Below, piece by piece: positions 6,266 to 14,078 of a DNA stretch of 38,129 nt. Numbering within the stretch: position 1 is the stretch's first letter; every line of letters begins with the position of its first letter. The DNA comes from CALWPV01 sp045632125 (GTDB lineage Bacteria > Bacillota > Clostridia > Lachnospirales > Bianqueaceae): assembly GCA_045632125.1 (NCBI GenBank), contig JAZQWC010000054.1, positions 1 through 38,129 of the forward strand. Direction: 5' to 3'. The position numbers and the translations under genes were made by a program. A model generated the notes under the pieces. The model was not told the DNA's origin. It was given only the letters and a program-made list of their open reading frames with translations, and made no database searches.

Positions 6266-7396
6266 ATGTCGAACCGCATCACTGTAAAAGAAGTAAAAAA
6301 CAAAAGAGACCAGAAAAAGTTTATTCAGTTTCCGTTGGAAATGTATAAAGAAAATCCGTGTTTTGTGCCTCCTTTGTATGGTGATGAGAAGGCAATTTTT
6401 AAAAAAGATTATCCGTATTATGAGACCTGTGAGGCCGTATACTATTTAGCATATCGAGATGACAAAGTGGTTGGCCGAATTTCCGGTATTCTGCAAAAGG
6501 CCAGCAACGAACTGCGTAATGAAAAGAGAGTTCGTTTTACTCGATTTGATTCCATTGACGATCAGGAAGTGGCCAATGCCTTGTTTGATGCGGTAGAAAA
6601 ATGGGCGTTGGAAAAAGGAATGGATACGATCTGCGGGCCCTTAGGTTTTTCTGATTTGGAGCGTGAAGGACTTTTGATCGAGGGCTTTGATCAGCTGGCG
6701 ACCTTTGAAGAACAGTACAATGCTGATTATTATCAGAGACTGATCGAAAGCTGCGGTTACGCAAAAGAGGTCGATTGGCTGGAACACAAGATCCTGGTGC
6801 CGAAACAAAAAGATGAAAAGATGACCAGATTAGCAAATCGCATGATGGAAAAATACAAACTGCATGTGGGTGAGTATAAAAATACAAAGGAACTCCTTAA
6901 GCATGCTGGAAGCAAGGTGTTTGATCTGATCGATGAAAGCTATCGAGAACTGTATGGTACGGTTCCTTTTACCAAAGGTGTGAGGGAAATGGTACTAAAA
7001 AGTTTCAAGCTGATCGTGAAACCGCAATACTGCCATGTTGTGTTTGATGAAGATGACAATTTGGTATGTTTTGGCTTAGTACTTCCTTCTATTGCAAAGG
7101 CTGTACAAAAATCACAGGGTCGATTAACATTACCAACAATTTTTAAGGTACTGAAGTCGATCAACAATCCGGAGATTCTGGATCTGGCCTTGATCGGTGT
7201 CACTGACGAATATAAAAATAGCGGTGTGATCATCATTACCTTTGCGCAGATGATCGAATACTTACATAATAAAAATATTTCACATATGGAAACCAATTTG
7301 AATTTGGAGACCAATACCAGCATCATCAGCTTGTGGAAACGTTTTGAAACGGAGCAGCATAAGAGAAGAAGATCTTTTGTGAAGAAAATCAAATAA
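6266..7396 (+). CDS. GNAT-type N-acetyltransferase-like protein (YghO-like)
   Basis: A 376-aa protein. The start is set by GAAGGAG 9 nt upstream. The N-terminus (VKEVKNKRDQKKFIQFPLEMYKENPCFVPPLYGDEKAIF) and the segment YLAYRDDKVVGRISGIL are typical of a conserved family of large GNAT-fold proteins (COG-level relatives of YghO). These have a divergent N-terminal and a C-terminal acetyltransferase-like half; the C-terminal part carries LALIGVTDEYKNSGV, resembling the acetyl-CoA pyrophosphate loop region, and ends with METNLNLETNTSIISLWKRF. The substrate is unknown. It is a single-gene unit convergent with the XRE gene, sharing the terminator at 7414-7470. Confidence 0.7.
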   Translation: MSNRITVKEVKNKRDQKKFIQFPLEMYKENPCFVPPLYGDEKAIFKKDYPYYETCEAVYYLAYRDDKVVGRISGILQKASNELRNEKRVRFTRFDSIDDQEVANALFDAVEKWALEKGMDTICGPLGFSDLEREGLLIEGFDQLATFEEQYNADYYQRLIESCGYAKEVDWLEHKILVPKQKDEKMTRLANRMMEKYKLHVGEYKNTKELLKHAGSKVFDLIDESYRELYGTVPFTKGVREMVLKSFKLIVKPQYCHVVFDEDDNLVCFGLVLPSIAKAVQKSQGRLTLPTIFKVLKSINNPEILDLALIGVTDEYKNSGVIIITFAQMIEYLHNKNISHMETNLNLETNTSIISLWKRFETEQHKRRRSFVKKIK

Positions 7397-7413
7397 ATCA
7401 TCAATGAATTAAG

Positions 7414-7470
7414 CTCAAAATGCAGCACCTAGGTACTACAGTGGTATGTACCGGGGTGCTGCATTTTGAG
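7414..7470. terminator. Bidirectional terminator with conserved loop (minus orientation)
   Basis: A 16-bp perfect stem (7414-7429 with 7455-7470) encloses GGTAC (7432-7436) / GTACC (7448-7452) and the loop TACAGTGGTAT (7437-7447), the reverse complement of ATACCACTGTA. It lies between convergent genes and ends immediately before the stop codon of the XRE gene. Confidence 0.85.
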
Positions 7471-8286
7471 TTATTTGATGATTTGTTTGATTTTTTCTTC
7501 TATTTGTTCCAAACGTGGGCTGTATGCGATGTAGAGGTTTCGGGTGAAAGGAGTGGCGAAGTCTTCTTCAACAGAGAGAATCAGGTTTTTTGCTATATTC
7601 AGCTGGATTGCGGCTTTTTCTGTGTCACCTTTTCTGATATAGTAATCAGCCAGGAGTTCGCACATATCGAGAAGATCTTCAAAGGATATACTTCTCTGTT
7701 TAACAGCTGCCTCAAACATGTCTTCATCTTTGAGCAGACGGGCGGCAGTGCCCAATTTGGTAAAGTAAATTTCAGGAATTTGTTCAATGGCTTCTTTAGC
7801 TAAAGAATATTCATTCAATGAAGCATACGCGTCAGCTAGAATACGGTAAGCATCATATTTGACATCATCCATATGGGTGTTGGCAATAAGAGCCCGGCAA
7901 AGATCAATGACTTCCTCGCTGCGCTCCGGTACAGGAATCACCCCAATCAAGCAGTTCAGCAATACATCATTGCCCGGATATTTTTTCAGACCCTCTCGGA
8001 GTATCTGTTCTGCTTTATCTTTGTCGGTATCCCAATACAGGCTGTGCTCATCGACGATCGCTTTCACATTTTGTTCAATGGTATAAACATTGAAATCGAA
8101 TAATTCATCGGTGGAGACACCAAAGAAAGAAGCAATGGCAGGGATCAAAGTGACATCGGGCATACCTGCACCAGTTTCCCATTTTGATACAGCTTGAAAA
8201 GAAACACCCAAATGTCCCGCCAGTACTTCCTGCGAAATACTACGTTGTTTTCGCAGCTGTTTAATTTTGTTACCAAGGTTGATCAT
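7471..8286 (-). CDS. XRE family transcriptional regulator with C-terminal helical repeats
   Basis: A 271-aa protein. The ATG at 8286 is preceded by GGAGG 5 nt upstream; an in-frame start further up would place that RBS inside the gene. The N-terminal 60 residues form a Cro/CI helix-turn-helix: IKQLRKQRSISQEVLAGHLG, then VSFQAVSKWETGAGMPDV and LIPAIASFFGVSTDELF. The remainder is helical, with TPR-like periodicity (EEVIDLCRALI..., DAYRILADAYASLNEYSLAKEAIEQIPE). This is the layout of many Firmicutes XRE regulators responding to small molecules or peptides. It is monocistronic between terminators at 7414 and 8418. The target genes are unknown. Confidence 0.9.
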   Translation of the reverse strand: MINLGNKIKQLRKQRSISQEVLAGHLGVSFQAVSKWETGAGMPDVTLIPAIASFFGVSTDELFDFNVYTIEQNVKAIVDEHSLYWDTDKDKAEQILREGLKKYPGNDVLLNCLIGVIPVPERSEEVIDLCRALIANTHMDDVKYDAYRILADAYASLNEYSLAKEAIEQIPEIYFTKLGTAARLLKDEDMFEAAVKQRSISFEDLLDMCELLADYYIRKGDTEKAAIQLNIAKNLILSVEEDFATPFTRNLYIAYSPRLEQIEEKIKQIIK

Positions 8287-8338
8287 GTGAACCTCCATGT
8301 TTTTCATTGTTTTCATTGTCATCGATGATCTTGATTAC

Positions 8339-8366
8339 ATTGTAACAGAAAAAACACAAATCACAA
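8339..8366 (-). promoter_or_regulatory. Putative promoter of the XRE gene
   Basis: On the minus strand, TTGTGA (8366-8361), 16-bp spacer, TACAAT (8344-8339). Confidence 0.45.
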
Positions 8367-8417
8367 TAAAGCAAATAATGAGAATAACTCAACCAAAAGT
8401 TGAAAATAAAAAGAAAC

Positions 8418-8460
8418 CGCTGCTTTTTGGTACTACATGATATGTACCTCAAAAGCAGCG
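8418..8460 (-). terminator. Terminator of the MFS gene with degenerate conserved loop
   Basis: A 10-bp stem, CGCTGCTTTT (8418-8427) / AAAAGCAGCG (8451-8460), contains an inner GGTAC/GTACC stem (8429-8433, 8444-8448) and a 10-nt loop. On the minus strand the loop reads ATATCATGTA, one substitution and one deletion from ATACCACTGTA. A T-rich minus-strand tail follows, so it terminates the MFS transcript. Confidence 0.8.
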
Positions 8461-8466
8461 ATTACG

Positions 8467-9642
8467 TTATTTTTTCGTTTTCTTCCAATAGAGCATAGCC
8501 AATAAAAATGCTCCGGCAAAGCTGACAGCGGCCAGCATGAAGGGAAATTTAGGATTATAGTCATATACAAAACCGGCAATCAGGGAACCAGTCACCATGC
8601 CCAATGATTTGATGGCGTTGTAAAAGCCCATGACTAGATTGCTGTTTTGGGCCGTGGCCCGACCGGAAATCAACGATTGGAGCACCGGGGTGTTAATGGC
8701 ATTAATGCCTAGATAGAGGATGGTAAAGAAAATAAAAGGAGTAACGGAGCTGAAAATCAAGACGCCCAACATGGAGATTCCGCCGAATAACAGAAGCAGC
8801 GCATTCGATTTGGCTACATTGGTTTTTCTCATAATATAAAGGCAAAGAGTCATGTTGGAAATCAAAGAAATAACACCAATTACAGCTTTAATTGTTCCAT
8901 TATAGGCGGATGAAAAGCCGAATTGATCTTTAATATAGTAGTTAAAGCACTGGTCGTAGGCAGTGGATGCAAACATAGATAAGAGCAGTACACCGAATAA
9001 AATCGCAAACAGAGGCGTCATGAACTGCTTGCCGGCAATAAAAGCAGAAAAGGGATTTGCGCCTTTCGTAATCTGAGAGATGGAAGGCTGATGGCCTGTT
9101 TGGCTGCGATCTTTGCGGCACAATAAGATAAAAGCCAAACCGCAGGATATTAGCAGACCAACCTGAAGGCCAAAGGCAATATTCAAAGAAAGTTCGCCGG
9201 CCAAGCCACCGATCAGATAGCCAAAGGTGGAGGCCACGGTAACAATGGTAGCATGGATGGTCAAATTTCGGTTTCGTGCTTCGGAAGAAGAGGTATTAAT
9301 CAGATAGGTCAGCATGGCTACGCTGATGGCGCCTACAAAAAATCCGGAAAAACAACGAGCCGCCATAATGGTAAGTGGTGTGGTGGCTTGCCAAAAGAAG
9401 AGCTGTCCCAAACCATAGCCGACACAACCAATCAACAAGATCGTACGGCTTTGCAGGTAGTCTGCCAATTTGCCCCAAAAGGGCGAAAAAAGAAAGTTGG
9501 TGACGGACATTCCGGCAAACATCAGTCCAAACATATAATCCGGCAGATTCAGATTGTGAATTAAGGTGGGCGTAATAGGATGAGCCAAGTTGGCGGCTAA
9601 GGATTCGATCGCGACCACTATATAGTAAAGTAAAAGGTTCAT
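8467..9642 (-). CDS. MFS transporter
   Basis: A 391-aa protein with about 12 hydrophobic helices and the MFS motif A GKLADYLQSR after helix 2 (residues about 57-66). A cytoplasmic loop, CRKDRSQTGHQPSISQ, sits midway. The C-terminal half repeats the fold and ends in AMLYWKKTKK. The family exports drugs or takes up small solutes; the substrate cannot be assigned. GGAGA lies upstream of the ATG. It has its own promoter (9689-9716) and terminator (8418-8460), so it is a single-gene unit. Confidence 0.9.
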   Translation of the reverse strand: MNLLLYYIVVAIESLAANLAHPITPTLIHNLNLPDYMFGLMFAGMSVTNFLFSPFWGKLADYLQSRTILLIGCVGYGLGQLFFWQATTPLTIMAARCFSGFFVGAISVAMLTYLINTSSSEARNRNLTIHATIVTVASTFGYLIGGLAGELSLNIAFGLQVGLLISCGLAFILLCRKDRSQTGHQPSISQITKGANPFSAFIAGKQFMTPLFAILFGVLLLSMFASTAYDQCFNYYIKDQFGFSSAYNGTIKAVIGVISLISNMTLCLYIMRKTNVAKSNALLLLFGGISMLGVLIFSSVTPFIFFTILYLGINAINTPVLQSLISGRATAQNSNLVMGFYNAIKSLGMVTGSLIAGFVYDYNPKFPFMLAAVSFAGAFLLAMLYWKKTKK

Positions 9643-9688
9643 AAGGTTAAAACTTCTCCATTATTATCAAAATTCGTAGACCTCGTAT

Positions 9689-9716
9689 ATTATAGCAGAG
9701 TTTGTCTGTGAATCAA
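9689..9716 (-). promoter_or_regulatory. Promoter of the MFS transporter gene
   Basis: On the minus strand, TTGATT (9716-9711), 16-bp spacer, TATAAT (9694-9689) preceded by TGC, which fits an extended -10. Confidence 0.6.
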
Positions 9717-9724
9717 GCCTTATC

Positions 9725-10015
9725 TTAAAAGCGAGGCCGTCCTTTAGACTTGCCATGGCAGGAGCCGCAGCGAAAGCCGCCGAAGGGTTTCAGCCGATAG
9801 GCTGCATAGAAAAAGGTGAGGGCTGCACTGCAGATCAAAACGGAGAAGAATAAGGTATCGGGCCAGAGGGCAATGAAAAGAAGAAGCAGACCTAAATAGG
9901 GAAATAGGGGACGGATGAAACGGGAAAAGCGCAGATCCAGCAGGTTGATAAGGGACGCGGTACATACGATGGCGGAGAAGCAGGTAAGGCTGATGAATAA
10001 CCCTTTGAAGAACAT
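9725..10015 (-). CDS. Small hypothetical membrane protein
   Basis: A 96-aa protein with about three hydrophobic segments (residues 4-24, 33-50, 54-72) and a basic tail, FGGFRCGSCHGKSKGRPRF, with a CGSCH motif. GGAGG is 4 nt before the ATG. I do not recognise a family. It lies upstream of the MFS gene on the same strand but the MFS gene has its own promoter. The Cys-x-x-Cys tail could bind metal; this is speculative. Confidence 0.6.
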   Translation of the reverse strand: MFFKGLFISLTCFSAIVCTASLINLLDLRFSRFIRPLFPYLGLLLLFIALWPDTLFFSVLICSAALTFFYAAYRLKPFGGFRCGSCHGKSKGRPRF

Positions 10016-10127
10016 GGGACCTCCGATGCTGCGACTGGGAAGAGTCGGGTTTATAATAGAATATGAAATAAGGAAGATTTAGGTGAATATTTTAAAGGAT
10101 TCTACAAAATGCATCTGCGACAAATGG

Positions 10128-10156
10128 TTTACATAAAGGGGAAACCATGGTATAAT
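10128..10156 (+). promoter_or_regulatory. Promoter of purL
   Basis: TTTACA (10128-10133), 17-bp spacer, TATAAT (10151-10156) preceded by TGG (extended -10). The predicted leader of about 80 nt begins near 10163 and contains a GC-rich hairpin, GGCGG (10179-10183) with CCGCC (10192-10196). I see no recognisable purine riboswitch core. A second TATAAT at 10215-10220 lacks a -35. The rest of 10016-10127 holds nothing I recognise. Confidence 0.6.
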
Positions 10157-10245
10157 CCAAAGTGGTTTAGTCCGACGCGGCGGCTGATTTTCCGCCGGCG
10201 ACGCAAGTAAGTTATATAATATATTTTACATAAGGAGGTACAGTA

Positions 10246-13200
10246 ATGTCTGTTAGACGTGTGTATGTGGGTAAGAAGCCCGGTTTCCGTGTAGAAGCTA
10301 CCGGCCTGCTGAAGGACCTGCGTGATAATCTGTACATGAAGCAACTGGAAGAAGTTCGTATTTTGCATCGTTACGATGTGGACAATCTGTCCGATAGCGT
10401 ATACGAACAGGCCATTGAGCGTATTCTGTCTGAAGCTCCGGTGGATGATGTATTTTTGGAAGAGATTCCGGAGGATGCAAAAGATCTGAAGAGCTTTGCT
10501 GTGGAGTATCTGCCCGGTCAGTACGACCAGAGAGCTGACTCTGCTGAGCAGTGTATTCGTATTTTGAAGGCCGACGAAAATCCGAAGGTAGCCTGCGCAA
10601 AGGTATATTTGCTGAAGGGCGATCTGACCGATGAAGATGTGGCCAAGATCAAGGCTTACTGTATCAATGCAGTTGACTCCCGCGAGGCTGCTCTGGAAAA
10701 GCCCGAAACTCTGGAAATGGAGTACGGTGTTCCGGAATCTGTTGAAACCATTACCGGTTTCATCAGCAAGAATGAAGAAGAGATCGCAGCTATGCTGAAG
10801 GAGTTGGGTCTGGCTATGAGCAAGGCTGACCTTCTGCATACTCAGAAATATTTCCGTGACGTGGAAAAACGTGATCCCAGCATCACCGAGATCCGCGTAC
10901 TGGATACCTACTGGTCTGACCACTGCCGTCATACCACCTTTGCTACCGTAATCGAGAACGTTGAGATCGAAGAGAGCCCCCTGACCGCTCCCATTAAGGA
11001 AGCTTACGAGCAGTATCATGCCGGTAAGAAGGCTCTGGGCCGTGAAGAAAAGCCCGAGTGCCTGATGGACATCGCTCTGATGGCTATGCGCGAGCTGAAG
11101 GCTGCCGGTAAACTGGACGATCAGGAGAAATCCGATGAGATCAACGCCTGCAGTATCGTAATTCCCGTTGACGTGAACGGCACCGAAGAAGAGTGGCTGC
11201 TCATGTTCAAGAACGAGACCCATAATCATCCCACTGAGATCGAGCCCTTTGGTGGCGCTGCTACCTGCTTGGGTGGTGCGATCCGTGATCCGCTGAGTGG
11301 CCGTTCCTATGTATATCAGGCTATGCGTATCACCGGTGGTGCTGATCCCACTGTTCCTGTAAAAGACACCATTCCCGGTAAACTGCCTCAGCGTAAGATC
11401 GGCTGTGAGGCTGCTAAGGGCTACAGCTCCTATGGTAACCAGATCGGTCTGTCCACCGGTTATGTTAAAGAAATCTATCATCCCGGCTACACTGCTAAGC
11501 ACATGGAACTGGGTGCCGTTATGGCAGCTGCTCCCGTGCGCAACGTAATTCGTGAAAAGGCAGAACCCGGCGATATCATTATTCTGCTGGGCGGCCAGAC
11601 CGGCCGTGATGGCTGCGGTGGTGCTACCGGTTCTTCCAAGGCTCACACCGAAGAGTCCATCAACACCTGCGGCGCAGAAGTTCAGAAGGGTAATCCTCCC
11701 ACCGAGCGTAAGCTGCAGAGACTGTTCCGTAATCCGAAAGCCAGCCATCTGATCAAAATCTGTAACGACTTTGGTGCAGGCGGTGTGTGCGTAGCTATCG
11801 GTGAGTTGGCTCCCGGTCTGAAGGTTAACCTGGATCTGGTACCCAAGAAATATGCCGGCCTGGATGGTACCGAACTTGCTATCTCCGAATCTCAGGAGCG
11901 TATGGCTGTTGTAGTTGACGCCAAAGACGAAGCTGAGTTCATGAAATATGCGGCTGAAGAAAACCTGGAAGCTACCGTAGTAGCTACCGTTACCGAGGAA
12001 GCTCGTCTGGTGCTGAACTGGCGCGGACAGACCATCGTAGATATGGCTCGTGACTTCCTGGATACCAACGGTGCACCCAGCTACACCAAGGTAATTGCCA
12101 AGGCTCCCGCTGCTGAAATGCCCGAAAGCCTGCCCGAGGCAGCTGCCCGCAAGGAAGGCTTTGCTGAGCAGGTTAAGACCATCGTATCTGATCTGGCCGT
12201 TTGCAGCCAGAAGGGTCTGGTTGAAATGTTTGACTCCTCCATCGGTGCTTCCACTGTATTGATGCCCTTTGGCGGTAAGCGTCAGATGACCCCCATCCAG
12301 ACCATGGCAGCTAAGATCCCGGTAGAAAACGGCGAGACTAAGACTGCTTCTCTGATGGCTTATGGTTACGATCCTTATGTATCTTCCTGGAGCCCCTTCC
12401 ACGGTGCAATGTATGCTGTAATGGAATCCGTTGCTAAAGTAGTGGCAGTAGGCGGCGATTACAAGAAGATCCGCTTCACCTTCCAGGAATTCTTCGAGAG
12501 AATGAGCGAAGATTATACCCGTTGGGGCAAGCCCTTTGCTTCCCTGCTGGGTGCCTATAAAGCTCAGATGGAACTGGGTCTGCCCTCCATTGGCGGTAAA
12601 GACTCCATGTCCGGTAGCTTCAATGACATCGATGTACCTCCGACTCTGGTATCTTTGGCTGTTGACACCATCACTACCGATGAGGTTGTAAGCCCCGAGT
12701 TCAAGGCAGCCGGCAACAAAGCCGTTCTGTTCAACATCGAGCTGGATGAAGCTAAGAGCGTAAACTTCAAACAGGCTATGGCTATGTACGATTTGGTACT
12801 GGCCGGTATGAGAGAGGGCAAGATCCAGTCCGCTTATGCCATCACCGCCGGTGGTGTGATCGAAGCTGTAACCAAGATGGCTATGGGTAACGGCTTTGGT
12901 TTCGACTTCTGCGAGTGCGCTAAAGCAGCTCTGGCTCAGGCTCCCATCTACGGTAGCTTGCTGGTAGAAACCAACGATGAAGAAATCATGAAGAGCGGTC
13001 TGGTACTGGGTACCATCAGCGAGACCACAGAGTTCACCCTGGGTGCAGAAAAGATCACCCTGGCTGATGTGGAAGCTGCTTATACCGCTCCTCTGGAAAA
13101 AGTATACAAGACTCAGACTCCTCTGTCTGACGAGATGGGTGATGCTCCTCTGTTCACCCCCGAGACCAAGAAGATCTACGTGGGCAACAAGGAACTGGCT

Positions 13201-13998
13201 AAACCCAGAGTATTCATTCCTGTATTCCCCGGCACCAACTGTGAGTACGACACCGCAAGAGCCTTTGCTATGGCAGGCGCTCAGCCCGATGTATTCGTAT
13301 TCCGTAACCTGACTCCCAATGACATCAACGAGTCCGTAGCTGAGATGGTAAAACGTCTGCAGCAGGCTCAGATCCTGATGGTGAGCGGCGGCTTCTCCGC
13401 CGGTGACGAGCCCGAAGGTTCCGGTAAGTTCATTGCCACCGTATTCTCCAATGAGCAGATCAAAGATGCCACCATGGCCCTGCTGAATGAGCGCGACGGT
13501 CTGGCACTGGGTATCTGTAACGGTTTCCAGGCATTGATCAAACTGGGTCTGGTACCCTACGGTGACATTCGTCCTATGAAGGCCGATGCTCCCACCCTGA
13601 CCTACAACACCATCGGTCGTCATGCTTCTTGCATGGTTCAGACCCGTGTAACTTCCACTCTGTCTCCCTGGTTGAGCTCCAGCACCGCAGGCGATGTTCA
13701 TACCATTGCCATCTCCCACGGTGAAGGCCGCTTCGTAGCTTCCGACGAGATCATTCGTCAGCTGGCAGCCAACGGTCAGATCGCAACTCAGTATGTGGAT
13801 CCCACCGGTGCACCCACCATGGACATCACTTACAATCCCAACGGCTCTCTGTGGGGTATCGAGGGTATCACCTCTCCCGATGGCCGTGTACTGGGTAAGA
13901 TGGGTCACTCCGAGCGTATCGGTAACAACGTTGCCAAGAACATCCCCGGTAACAAAGACCAGCAGCTGTTTGCGAACGGTGTTAAGTACTTTCTGTAA
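10246..13998 (+). CDS. purL: Phosphoribosylformylglycinamidine synthase, large single-chain type
   Basis: A 1250-aa protein that converts FGAR to FGAM using glutamine and ATP, step 4 of de novo purine synthesis. It is the fused form, with synthase and glutaminase in one chain. The synthase part has the linker/catalytic motifs DTYWSDHCRHTTF and KNETHNHPTEIEPFGGAATC, and a second half with LPSIGGKDSMSGSF. The C-terminal class I glutaminase has FPGTNCEYDTARA, nucleophile Cys1091 in LGICNGFQ, and His1221/Glu1223 in GHSER, the triad seen in PurL. The start follows AAGGAGG. No other pur genes are adjacent. Codon use is extremely biased: no TTA, CTA or TCA codon occurs up to position 13908, which leaves a long spurious antisense frame open. 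High expression is likely. Confidence 0.97.
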   Translation: MSVRRVYVGKKPGFRVEATGLLKDLRDNLYMKQLEEVRILHRYDVDNLSDSVYEQAIERILSEAPVDDVFLEEIPEDAKDLKSFAVEYLPGQYDQRADSAEQCIRILKADENPKVACAKVYLLKGDLTDEDVAKIKAYCINAVDSREAALEKPETLEMEYGVPESVETITGFISKNEEEIAAMLKELGLAMSKADLLHTQKYFRDVEKRDPSITEIRVLDTYWSDHCRHTTFATVIENVEIEESPLTAPIKEAYEQYHAGKKALGREEKPECLMDIALMAMRELKAAGKLDDQEKSDEINACSIVIPVDVNGTEEEWLLMFKNETHNHPTEIEPFGGAATCLGGAIRDPLSGRSYVYQAMRITGGADPTVPVKDTIPGKLPQRKIGCEAAKGYSSYGNQIGLSTGYVKEIYHPGYTAKHMELGAVMAAAPVRNVIREKAEPGDIIILLGGQTGRDGCGGATGSSKAHTEESINTCGAEVQKGNPPTERKLQRLFRNPKASHLIKICNDFGAGGVCVAIGELAPGLKVNLDLVPKKYAGLDGTELAISESQERMAVVVDAKDEAEFMKYAAEENLEATVVATVTEEARLVLNWRGQTIVDMARDFLDTNGAPSYTKVIAKAPAAEMPESLPEAAARKEGFAEQVKTIVSDLAVCSQKGLVEMFDSSIGASTVLMPFGGKRQMTPIQTMAAKIPVENGETKTASLMAYGYDPYVSSWSPFHGAMYAVMESVAKVVAVGGDYKKIRFTFQEFFERMSEDYTRWGKPFASLLGAYKAQMELGLPSIGGKDSMSGSFNDIDVPPTLVSLAVDTITTDEVVSPEFKAAGNKAVLFNIELDEAKSVNFKQAMAMYDLVLAGMREGKIQSAYAITAGGVIEAVTKMAMGNGFGFDFCECAKAALAQAPIYGSLLVETNDEEIMKSGLVLGTISETTEFTLGAEKITLADVEAAYTAPLEKVYKTQTPLSDEMGDAPLFTPETKKIYVGNKELAKPRVFIPVFPGTNCEYDTARAFAMAGAQPDVFVFRNLTPNDINESVAEMVKRLQQAQILMVSGGFSAGDEPEGSGKFIATVFSNEQIKDATMALLNERDGLALGICNGFQALIKLGLVPYGDIRPMKADAPTLTYNTIGRHASCMVQTRVTSTLSPWLSSSTAGDVHTIAISHGEGRFVASDEIIRQLAANGQIATQYVDPTGAPTMDITYNPNGSLWGIEGITSPDGRVLGKMGHSERIGNNVAKNIPGNKDQQLFANGVKYFL

Positions 13999-14027
13999 TT
14001 AAATCCCGGCTGAGCCGGAAAAACGAT

Positions 14028-14057
14028 CAAGGTATACTTCTTCGGGAGTATACCTTG
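14028..14057 (+). terminator. Stable UUCG-tetraloop hairpin between purL and pepP
   Basis: CAAGGTATACTTC (14028-14040), loop TTCG (14041-14044), GGAGTATACCTTG (14045-14057): 13 pairs including one wobble, closed by C(UUCG)G. A smaller CCGG/CCGG hairpin lies just before (14006-14018). Only a weak T-rich tail (TCTGTT) follows, and the RBS of the next gene is 9 nt downstream. It may terminate partially or protect the purL 3' end. Confidence 0.65.
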
Positions 14058-14078
14058 TCTGTTAAAAGGAGTTCTATT

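Noticed and set aside
10157..10245. Purine riboswitch in the purL leader
   Set aside because: The leader has one GC-rich hairpin but not the three-way junction or conserved core of a purine or PRPP-type riboswitch that I can recognise.
10129..13908. 1,259-codon antisense open frame across purL
   Set aside because: It is aligned codon-for-codon with purL and is open only because purL avoids TTA, CTA and TCA. The predicted protein is low-complexity (G, H, Q, S, T rich) and has no RBS-supported start.
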